DNA of 64,000 nucleotides from Limnomonas spitsbergensis (lineage: Eukaryota > Chlorophyta > Chlorophyceae > Chlamydomonadales), in the NCBI GenBank assembly GCA_037349105.1, contig JAYJMM010000109.1, positions 3,366,001 through 3,430,000 on the forward strand, given 5' to 3'. The notes beneath the pieces are model-generated. The model worked only from the letters and a program-made list of their open reading frames with translations, had not been told where the DNA came from and searched no databases. Of the stretch, positions 43,953 to 54,505 are shown piece after piece (position 1 is the first letter of the stretch; the number at the start of each line of letters is the position of its first letter). Both the position numbers and the translations under genes were made by a program.

Positions 43953-46900
43953 TCATGGACGCCTGCGCTGCTTGGTTGTAGGGCGACAGCCTAGTGACCC
44001 CTTTTTAGAAATGTCTTTAACAGGCTGCTGGGCTGTCCCTGTACAAGCCCCTAGAGCCTTGCTGGGCCAGGATTGCTGCTGTTGTGCAGCGGCGGCAGCA
44101 CTTTCACCTGATGCTGACCTTGAGATGTGCACAAGCGAGTCACAAACCTGCTGAAAAGCCTGGTTATGGCTGACGCAAATGACCTGTGCTCCACCGCTGT
44201 GGGATAGGTCATGCAGGAGGCGAGCCACAGAGCGCTGCAGAAGGCGAGGGGCGTCATGATATGTCAGTCTGGGAACCTCCCACACGTGGCAATTAGGGCA
44301 GACATGTGGGCAAATATTTAAATATACACCGTCGGTCATGATCCGTCTTCTTTTCAACGTGGATTTAAGCTCTGGGCTTCTAACCACGCTGCAAGGCATG
44401 CGTTTGTTTATATCTCAGAGATCTAACTGGCGGAACAAGACTCGGTACAAGACATCACAAAAATCTTCATAGTGCCCCCGGCACCATTAATTATCGGAAT
44501 GAAACTCCTGGTTTTTGCCTGCCACCTCAGCTGCATACCTGGTTGTGCTCGTCCAAGGCAGCATCCACCTCGTCCAGCAGCAGCACCGACGAGTGGCTAC
44601 CCTCCTGAGCTGCTGCCACCAGGAGAGCAAGGCTGACAAGAGTCCGCTGCCCGCCACTCAGTTGGGCCAGGGAGCCACCGGCTGCATCGCTACATGCTGC
44701 TATCACCCCCCCTCTGCTGGGACTGCCAGGCGCAGGAGCAGATGGCAGGGAAGACGCACCTTGGCCCAGGTTGCGTGAAACACGGACAGCAAGGCCCCGG
44801 CTTGCGCATTCGTGCAGCTTGGCCAGGGTGATGGTCATGGATGGCAGCAGTATGCTGCACAGCTGCTTGAACTTCTCAGCCACTTTGCCAAACACGTGCT
44901 CATTGGATTCCAAAACCTGCGGAAAAAATATAAATTCATAACTCATTAAGCACTCATGCAGAGTCATGCGGTCTAACATGATATGAGAAATTTAGTCGAG
45001 ACAGGGGGGTGGGTTTTTTCAAAAGAGATACTGCTGAAGGTGCACCAGAGTTTCCTGCAGGTGGTGAGATCCTCTTGCCTGTTGTTTGGCAACCGAAAGC
45101 CCAGATTCCAGCGACTTAACCGCCTCCCTTAGGTCTGTGGAGCGTTTCATTAACTGGCTCAGCGTGTCTGAACGTTCACGCTGCAGCACATGCTCAGCGA
45201 CAGGCACCTGCATAGGTAGGGAGTGCGTCTCCATGTTATGTGTCTGCAAGGAGGCACAGATTACAGAAACCTGCACAGCTTGCATTTTCTGGAAATCAAG
45301 CCTTAATTAGCCACAACCACAGCAATTGAACGGCATTATCCACACACCCACTGTTTTCTTGATAGCCATGCTAGATCTTATGGTCCTTAGTCTAATCCTC
45401 ACCTCAACAACATGATTTCTTGATAGCCATGCTAGATCTTATGGTCCTTAGTCTAATCCTCACCTCAACAACATGATTTCTTGATAGCCATGCTCGATCT
45501 TATGGTCCTTAGTCTAATCCTCACCTCAACAACATGCATCTTCTTCTGTTGAGCCTGCAGTCCCTCAAGGAGTAGTAATAATTGCTGGATTTCCTTTTCG
45601 CCCTTCACAATGCCCATGCTGGATGCGTTGTACACATCAGTGGCAAACACCTTGGGACCATCCTCATCTGCTGTCATCTTGGTATCGCCGCTGGCTAGGA
45701 TCACAGGTACGACAAGGTCCTCCTCCTCACGGGGTGCGCACAGGTGGGGGAACTTGGTAACGAGCTTTTTGGCAGCTGCTGCGGCCTGCTCGCTGCTGGA
45801 CTCGCATAACTTCAGCCTGCCGAAAATCTTTGACGCAGACTCTTGAAGCTCTATCATTAGCTGATGAGTGGCCTTCTGTTCCTGCTTCAGCCGATGCAGC
45901 TTCTGCTTTGCCTCCAAGGCATCCCTGGCCGTCAAAATATGTGAAATACGTAAAAACACCAACTAGCTTACATGCATATTGCATTGGCTGCAAGGACATT
46001 GCATTCAATACACAGGATCAGTCATCCAGGCTGATACAGGATGACAAGATTAACACACCCCACCTCTTTGCCCTCTCCTCATTGCACTGAAGTGCTGCCA
46101 GTTGTTCCTTCACCTGAAGGAGGCGACTGCTCACGAGGTCCAGGTCAGTCTGTTTCCCAGAGCTGACAGCGCCAGACAGGAATCGCTGCTCCTTGACGCT
46201 GGATTGGGCAGGGAAAGGCACTCGAGCATCCTTGCCAGGCTGCTTGCTCTCAGCCTTACTTTTGCTCCGCCCCTTCTTCTGTCCCTCCTGGGCACCTCTG
46301 TCCTCAGCAGCCTCCTGCACCTCCTCCACCCCTTCATCCACAGCCAGGGGGCCAAGCAAGCAGTCCAGCTCCTCTAGCTTTGACTCAAGCTCCTCAACGC
46401 TCATCACTGCCTCTCCATGCTTCAGCTGCTGCCCATGCAGCCTCTCCCTAGTCCTCTTCAGCTCATGCTCCAGACGGCTGATACAATCAGCTTGCATCCC
46501 ATCAGCCTGCTGTTGCTGTAATGATGTTGCTGCTGCTGCTCCTGCAGACAGCTCACACTGCCTAGCCTCCAGATTAGCTGCGTCGAGATCTACATTGAGC
46601 TGCTTGCTGGCTGACTCCAATCTGACCGCACTACCTTCCAGCTCCCTTAACCCGGATGTGACCTCATGCAGGGATCCCTTGGCCAGATCCAGCACCAGCA
46701 GTGTCTCCCTGAGCTGGCCATCAGCAGCCTGCACCTGCTGCACCACAGCTTCCCAGTGGTTCTGCTCAGAGACAGCTGCTGCCTGAGTTGCTGCAGCACG
46801 CTCAATCTCCAGCTTTTGCGCGAGGAGGCATTCAGACGGGCTGGCCCTGCCGCCCGACCAGCCTCCAGCAACAGAGCCAGGCCTGCTGACAGTGCCGTCA

Positions 46901-49900
46901 AGAGTTACACAGGGAAGGCCGTGCACCGCGGAGAGCTGGGAGGCGGTCTCTTCGTCTGCAGCGACCAGCATGTGCCCAAATGCACGCTGCAGAGCCGGGG
47001 AATAAGCCGGCTGCAGTGGTTCCAGAAAGTCCAGGGGCAACCAGGCTTTCAGGCCTACATTGTGAAGGAACAGGTGTGTTCATTTCAATCAGGAAGGGTC
47101 GGGCAAATGAATGTATGGAAACACCGGTTTGTTAACATTCATTCCGGTGCACTGGTATTCATGAGTAAGAATAAATGATGAGACCCGCCCTACTATAATG
47201 AAGAAGTTGTCGTCCTGATATTGAGGCTCAAGACTGAAGGGCGCCTGAAGAGCAGCTGAGGCGGCGGCCTACCTGGTCTCAGTGCTTGAACAGCTGCCCG
47301 TTGTTGAGCTGTCCGATCCACGCTCATGATAGAGTCCAAGGGCCAGATGCGCAGCGAGCCCTCCAGAACAGCACTGCCTCTGTTATTCCCTTGGCTCGCC
47401 CTCTGCGCATCTTCAAGCACGCTCACTGCTTCTGACCGCGAACGGCATACGAGCACACCCAGGGCTGAGCCGCCGACTGCAGCCATGGCCTTGAGGAGTG
47501 TCTGCACAGGTGGCTGCAGCTGCAATGGCGGATACACACTACTCGCTGAGCCGCCGGCAAGGCTTTCAGCTGCTGCAGCCACTGATGGTGCGCAAGATCT
47601 ATCATTCGCCGGATCAAAATGGCGGAACCTGAAGCACTCATGAAGCAGCAAGGCCCCCGACCGGGTACCATTGGAGTGGCTATGCTGAGGGGTAGCAGGG
47701 AAGATGCTGGAGCCCCCTGCCGCGTTTAGAACTCTGAATTGCATTGCAGCTTTGCCTGCCCTGGCCTCAGCCTCATCCAGCCAGGTTGAGGCTTCTGCCA
47801 GCAAGCCGTCCAAAGCAGCGCCTCCAGGCTTCTGTCCAAAGAGGCCTGTTTCAGCAGCCAGCCTGGACATTGCCGCCTTGGCCTCCTCCACAGCTGCAAT
47901 TGCGGCTTTGAGGCGGGACTCATTCCTGAGTGCCAAACAAGTGAGGATCATGAGGAAGCAGACAGCATGGAGGGGTTGTTTGTGGGAGGATAGGATGCTC
48001 ATTGCAAATCTGAGGTCCAGAGCTGGGTCAGGCTGCAGCCGTCTTGCCATTCCCTTAAAGCTCCTGTGAACAAGACATGCATTGACACCAAGCGACAGCT
48101 GAATTTATTTATTTTTTCTTTTAGTAGTCTCTTTTAACTACTTCAATTGTAACGGGGAACTAGCTTGCAGAGTTCTCCCCATTTAGCAAAGGACCCTTTA
48201 AGGCAACTTCCCTAGCTCGCTTGCTCCGGCACCATGCATATTAATGTTGTTGGGGGTGCAAGTGGTTTCAAGTGCGTTTAAGACCTCTTGCCCCCCTCCG
48301 ACAACCTAGGCATACGGCTGCAAAACTCACCTGGAAATACTCCACACCCAGGCCATGGTACCCACACTTTATGCATTACCACCCTGTCCCAGCCCTGCAC
48401 TCACCAGACCATACCTTACCTGCCACATGACACTATACAGCACAAATCATGCTAGGCCGCCTGATGGTCTACAGCATTTACTTTATACCTGGCAAAATTG
48501 ACATTATACCTCGTCGATTACCACCACTAATGGGCCTAATGTAGGCAAGCAAGAGGAGGTGGATTGGTTGCCCTGTGCAGTTAAATGAAAGAAAAACAAC
48601 AAGATACAATCAGACCATGTGTGCCACCCACCTCCCTGCTTGCTGCCTAGCCTGGTCAAGTGCCGCTTGAGTCTGCGACTGAGCCTGGCACTGAGCCAGC
48701 AGCGCCTCGTTGATCTCCTGAACTCTGAACCGCGCGACAGCTGATCTCTCTTGTAGGTGGTTCAGAGCAGCCGCAGCTGCACATATATTTATGTTTAATT
48801 AATATATTATATTCACGTTGTTCATCAAACTTAGCAGCCAACATGAATTGAATCCCCTGCATGTATAATCTGGCAGGTCACTGTGGACCTGTCCTACTTC
48901 CTGTCAAGTATTTTGATAGCTAACACTATGGGGTGCTGCTTAGGCTGGCCTGCGCATGCAAATAAAAATGGGAACTGGATGTGTGATACTGGTATGGCCG
49001 CATGGATCATCCATATTTCACGCATGGTCTGAGTTGCAATTACGATAGTGGGTATGCTGCATGCCAGTCTCTCACACAGCCTGCTCAGTGAAAATCTTTA
49101 ACATATTCATAATCACCCGTTTTTTTTGCTACTCTTTGCTGTTGAAGAGGAATCCAGTATTTAGGAAACCAGACCAGCATCTCACACGTTTATCCTGAAG
49201 GTGTTCGTACGTTATTTAGGGCATGGAGGATGGGTCCCTTACATCTAAGTGATGCCGTCTCAAGGAATTGGAATAACTGACCTGCATCAGGTGCCTCCCG
49301 CACTTCCTCCACCGATTCCTGCAGCTGCTGTACCTCAAGCCCCTGGATCTCAATATGGGACGCAAGCTGCTGCACTTCGGCGCGAAGCATGTGCAGCTTC
49401 TCCAGGCAGCACTGGCCCTGCTGCTCCAGACGCTTGGACGCATCCACTTGATCATGCAGAGACCTTGTCTGAAAGGCAAGAAACGCATGGTGCGGCCGAG
49501 AACTTCAGCATGTATGACCTCACAAGCAATTATCAGCAGTTTTAAGCACTGTTGCTGGGGGCCACATGGTAGCAATATTGATGAACTGAACAAGACTTAA
49601 TCTAGTGGGGCACTTATGATCACACCTGCTCCTCCAGGGTAGCCACTTCTTGTGCGAGTGCTGCAGCAGTGCGCCGGGAAGCTTCTGACCGTAGTCCTTC
49701 CATGGCCTGGCGCGACAGCTGCTCAGTCTGCTGGTCTTGGTCTAGCTGGCACAACACAGCTACCTCTGTATGTCCCTGGGATCAAAAGGTCAACCACTGC
49801 GATGTCAGTGACCCACATCATTGAATTTGCTATGATTCATAGGGAACCACCCCACATCAACTATTTAGTTGGCAGGAAACCTGTGGACAGACCAAGGGGT

Positions 49901-51514
49901 GAACACCCTGCCGGCTGGCTTATGTATGTTGCTATTGCGCTAATGGGTTGTGGGCACACGCCCCATGCACTTTCTGGTGGCCTATGGACTGTAAAACTGA
50001 CTACCGTATCACCCATAGGCCTCAGCCATTCCTGTCATGACCAGGCTCTGGACTAGAAAGGATAAATGAAGAGAAACAATAGGCGGATAAGCCATACAGG
50101 ATATTCACAGGACCATCCAAGGACACTCTCACCTTGATCTCGTCCTTTCTTGCAGCAGCTTCCTTCACACCCTCGTGACAGGCTCTCTGGTGGCGATGGA
50201 GCTGCCTGGCCAATGACTCAGCTGCATCTTCAATGCTTACTTCCAGCTGCTGTGCCCTAGAGACCTGTTTCAGCCTGTCTTCACCCAGTGACAGGGCTTG
50301 CTCCTGTTCATATGGAGGTCCAGTGAGGAGTGTGCATTCTCAAACAAAGTAACCCATAATGCATCTGTGCTCTGAAGACATCACTCTGGGGCACCTTACA
50401 GCCTTTACAAGAGATCCTGAAATTGTATGGAGCAGTGGCAATTGGCAAACAGTTCCTAGTCATACATAACATGAGCTGGCCTGCATGGATATGACCTACA
50501 GCTGCAGGCATGCAAGTGCATATCAGAGAGTTCTTCGTCATTTACCAATTTCTTGATGTTCATCTGTATGTCTTTGAGAGCTTTGTATGTGTTAGCCATC
50601 TCCTCCTCTGCCTTGGCTGCTTCAGACATCCATCTGCACTCAACATGTCACACGTATGTGTCTCGATTGGATTGCTGGAATTTGAAACTGGCCCTTTGGA
50701 ATCTTACCTCATCAGTCCACTTGCTTCAGCAACAATGTCAGCAACCTGTGTAGGGCTGTTGTGGTTTTCAGCCAGATTTGTCACCTGGGCCTGCCTGATA
50801 ACATTGCTGTTGGAGTCCAAGTACAGATTGTGTGCATGTAGAAATGCCTGCATTCAAGGTAATCCAAAATTATAGATCAGCCCCAGTCTTTGCAATTTTG
50901 AATTATAAAGCAAATGTCATGTAGGCTGCCTTTGCATGACAGGAGGCTCCCTTACAAATATTTGCTGTGCTGTCTTCATTTTCCCATCGATTTTGTACTC
51001 TCGAGATCCTTCGTTTGTGAAAGCTGCACGAATAGAATGTCGTGCCAGCCCGGATCCTGGTCTCCCACCTCCAGGAAGGGCTTGGGAGATTCCAAATTCT
51101 ACTTCACACAGCTGAGAAGCAAATCAAGTAGACAAATCAACAAAAACAGAATTTACGAATAGCCTGCATGCTTCATCAATTACAGATTCCTGTGCTCCTG
51201 ACCTCTGTTGGTGCATCCTGATGCACGAGCTCCCGCAGCACTTTCACCCGCAGCACAGATGCTGGGCAGCCAGATGCGAAACAAAGTGCGTCCAGGATAT
51301 TAGACTTTCCTGCATGCCGGTGCAGTCGGTTGTGACTTGTGAGCAATCCATACCTATCCAGTTCCAATTACATGCATTACTTGCCTGCTCCATTTGGTCC
51401 CAATAGTCCAATTACATGAGGACTAGGGATGCTGAACTGCACAAAGTCTGGTCCGAAACTTTTGAAAGCTCGAAGTTTGATGTCACTTATGAACCAAAAA
51501 GGATTGATAAACAT
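43953..51514 (-). CDS. Divergent SMC-family ATPase
   Basis: SMC proteins are chromosome-organising ATPases with two ATPase halves, long coiled coils and a hinge. The N-terminal exon (ATG at 51514) has IKLRAFKSFG and the Walker A GPNGAGKSN, whose Gly-Lys codons are split by a GC-AG intron. Next come VKVLRELVHQDAP, an exon with REYKIDGKMKT (51113-50958), and VIRQAQVTNLAENH (~50850). Coiled-coil exons rich in Glu/Gln/Ala run from ~50650 to 47300. Hinge halves are near 47340-47271 (RIWPLDSIMSVDRT) and 47058-46900 (LPLDFLEPLQPAY; TLDGTVSRPGSVAGGW), then a second coiled coil (46900-45030). The C-terminal half has the signature LSGGQRTLVSLALL and Walker B VLLLDEVDAALDEHNQ (44690-44535), and QVICVSHNQAFQQV in the last exon (~44255-43953). 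Resemblance is mixed between SMC1 and SMC2, so no paralogue is assigned. Confidence 0.85.
45361..45543 (-). repeat. 61-bp unit repeated three times across a splice donor of the SMC gene
   Basis: The unit contains the exon end (GTTGTTGAG on the minus strand), the donor GTGAGG and the intron start. Copies begin at 45361, 45422 and 45483 and are almost identical. Donor copies lie at 45519-45524, 45458-45463 and 45397-45402. Confidence 0.92.
47943..49200. other. Introns and short exons within the SMC gene
   Basis: One coiled-coil exon lies near 48775-48650 (QERSAVARFRVQEINEALLA). The rest (48070-48640, 48800-49200) looks intronic, with no separate gene seen. Confidence 0.45.
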
Positions 51515-52030
51515 CTCTTTTAGCTTTTGACAATCATATGGAAATCGTAAGTGAATTGCACTAGCCTATATCTCAAGTTATACAGAAGGGCCTGCCAACA
51601 TGCAACTAAATTCAAATGTAGCTTGGTGCGCAGATGTACACAGGGATGTACAAGACTGCCATTAATTAAATACTGGTACAAGCAGGGTGGAGAAATTAAA
51701 AACAAGCAAGTCCATTACATCAGGCCTTCAAACTCTTAAAGTGAAGGCCCCGTACTTGCTTGGGCATCTTGCTTTGCCCGATTCTCATAAATGGTGCAGA
51801 GAGCGTCTCGAACCTGCTCACATGCCAGCAACAAGATCAAGGAGACCATGGACATATGATACGGAATGTATGAAACCCAAATGGTAATGGACATATCTTT
51901 AGAAGGTCTGGCTGCAAATCAGCCTGGCGTTTTACAGAGAACAGTCCAATACACAGCACCCCATGACAGCTCAAGTAATTAATTTGAAATCTTGAAACGG
52001 GTTCTGTGGTTATCCCATCTAACATCTTAC

Positions 52031-52717
52031 CTTCTTGTCAATGAGCCCACCAATGTCATTTTCGGAGTCGTTCATGAGTTCCCAAGCAGTTTTGCAGGCC
52101 TTGTCAAGCAGCGTATCCCTGCATAACAAACAGAAGACCACATTGGAACATAAAATCCTGGAAACATGAAGTTTGTTCCCTTGGCTTGGTTTGTTCTTCT
52201 ACTCAAAATTAGACTCACTCTAACTCCTTGCGCAAATCATCTAAAAGCTTCTTCCTGTTGGAATCGTCTACATCAGCTCCACAGAGGGTCCTGCTTTCAT
52301 CTAGCTGTTGCATCGTGAAATCCCTAAGCTCGTCCTGCATTCAGAGAGCAATCGAAAGTATAAAGCTCAAGCTACTTCATTCCAACGACGGCACTAGATA
52401 AGAAGCAGAGGCAAATCTTTAACAGGCATGTGCATGTGGCATGTTGCCGTGGTTTGTGCATTGTAATATCAGAATCTGCAGCGGCCAGCGTGTGCATGCA
52501 AACTGCGCATGGGGGGACATGTCTTACGTTGTGCCGTAGGCTGTCCACAATCTGCAGTAACAGCACAAGGGCGCATTCGGTTGACAGGGGTTCACACAAG
52601 GCACTGGAGGAGACATGGTAACAGAATATCGAATTGCACCTTCTTTCTTATTTCATCAAAATGTCCCTCGTTCATGATCCAATCAAGCGCCTCTTTTCCC
52701 TCATCCTTGAGAGCCAT
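52031..52717 (-). CDS. Shg1/BOD1-like domain, separate gene or N-terminal part of the SMC gene
   Basis: Four exons join in phase: 52717-52640, 52551-52528 (a 24-nt micro-exon), 52334-52219 and 52118-52031. The segment GHFDEIRKKIVDSL followed by a Leu/Asp-rich helical region (LRDFTMQQLDES; LIDKK) resembles the Shg1/BOD1 family (COMPASS-associated or kinetochore-linked proteins). The exon ends in phase 0 with a good donor. The frame before the SMC start (from about 51523) is open and also phase 0, so splicing could fuse this domain to the ATPase. No alternative terminal exon with a stop is clearly better. Identity is a family-level guess. Confidence 0.5.
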
Positions 52718-52983
52718 GGTTGCAGGACGTTTAAGGCACGGACTTAAGCAACAAGGAGAGTTGTCGCGTGGATTCAGGTATGACGGAGGTTCAACTGTTG
52801 CGTTTGACCTATCCGATAGAAAGCATAAAGCGAGCGCGTAGCTGGTGCAATAGGTAAACCTATACAATAGACCCAACCTAACCCGACAAAGGACTCGGCG
52901 GGCACTGCTGTAGAACCCTACGTACTCTTTCCTCTTTCGCGACTCCGATCTTCACACTTGCTTCGCATGCCGGGTCCACAACC
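52718..52983. promoter_or_regulatory. Short bidirectional promoter region
   Basis: 266 bp separate the divergent starts of the Shg1/BOD1-like gene (-) and the membrane-protein gene (+). No TATA box was recognised. Confidence 0.5.
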
Positions 52984-54438
52984 ATGCCCCTACTGCCATT
53001 CATTATTTGCTTAGCGTCATTGGCGTATGCTGCGGCTCAGCCAACTCTCCTGCAAGCTAATGTTGAACTGAGCGAAGAGTCCATCCTTCTTGATCAAGAG
53101 ACAAAATCTTACGTCATTCAAGGCCTCAAACCAGAGCACTCCTACGAAGTCCGAGTGTCACATCCTGCATCAGTGAGTAAAGGGCCACATCATGGAAATC
53201 ATGGACGCCTCAGCATGCACAAGCTGACCCATGCCGGCATGCCGCATGGACAAACAGATACCAGCACGGATCCTTTTGACAGTTGCCGGGGAAAGCTCAG
53301 AGTACACATATTCCAGGTAGGTCGAGGAGCCTGCGTTACCCTATCTCACATGGGCACATGCAGCATAAGATTGAACTGCGCAACCACTGGCCCAACCTGA
53401 CTTACCGATTCGTGCAGGAGGAGGCTTCTAGACTGTGACAAAATCTCCTTCACCGTTGCGCCTGACGGATCCATCCAGGTGCGTGCCTGCGTATGTATGG
53501 GTAATTCTAGCATGATCGGGGGTATCATGGATCACCTGCTATGATGGAGCACACAGCTGTGAATCATGCACCCCTGTTATCTGCCAGCTCACCCAATGCC
53601 TGATTTGGATGCACTAGTGGCCGGTGTTGCCTAGCTTGCTTAATCCTCATGAGCTGCATTACCCTGCCCTTGAATCGTCAGGGCCATCAGCAACCTGTCC
53701 TGAAACTTTCTGCTCAACGTAACAGCGTTCACCGCGACGGACCAGCAGGAGGAGTGGACAGGCTCGTCTTTAACATACGTGGGTGGGGCAATCCAGTGCA
53801 CTGCCTGAGACTTATTTCAGGTTTGACTGACCCCCCATTCATATTAGTCATGACATGGTTTTTGCCCAAAGATTACTGAGATTCCCCGGTGAGATCCAGA
53901 CTCCAATTGTGTCTGCTGCAGTGGTGCAAGAGCTTCGGATTGGCATCCCAACTGATACCTTCCCCGTGATTGCAGCAGCAGTGCTCTTGATAGGGGTGAG
54001 TGCCATGTGCTGGGTGGGTACAACTTAAAGAACATGTGAGGCCCAAATCATAAGGCCATCAGGACTCGTGATGACTCCTGCACCTTTCTATGACTTGGTC
54101 GGTTGTAACGTAATAATGTTTGTACTGATGTGTTTCCCATTGTGGGCTCGCCATGCTGCCCCTTCCACGGGTAATGGGATTTTTAAACAAATAAGAGGCT
54201 AGCAGTTATTCCCAGTGTCAGGTCATTAACTATGATGAGTGTCCTGCAGGCTGTGCTACTGATCCTGCCGACCTGGCTTGGAGTTGTCGTACCAAAGCTC
54301 GAGGCTTTTCTTTTGGTTCCAGACAACCCAAGGGAGACTGCTGCAGAAGGCTGGCTCCAGCAGCCACAGCCCAGTCCTGCCTTTGTTACCCGGGAGCCAT
54401 TGCAAGATCCAGCAGCTGCTAGGACCAAGGCGGCCTAG
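52984..54438 (+). CDS. Small single-pass type I membrane protein, function unknown
   Basis: Six exons join in phase to 222 codons: 52984-53172, 53258-53316, 53418-53478, 53682-53778, 53922-53995 and 54250-54438. A signal peptide (LPFIICLASLAYAAAQ) is followed by a lumenal region with SYEVRVSHPASIPARI and TYSRRRLLDCDKISF, which looks like a short beta-rich domain. One transmembrane helix (DTFPVIAAAVLLIGAVLLIL) lies near residues 145-170, and a Pro/Glu-rich tail follows. The SYPASIPA-like and RRLL-D patterns recall a conserved plant single-pass protein I cannot name. It ends 67 bp before SEPSECS on the same strand. Confidence 0.75.
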
Positions 54439-54505
54439 CAGACTCGGGGCATCCACCGAGGAGACACGAACTTGGCTTGCTTAGGACGAGAGGCACAAGT
54501 TTATC

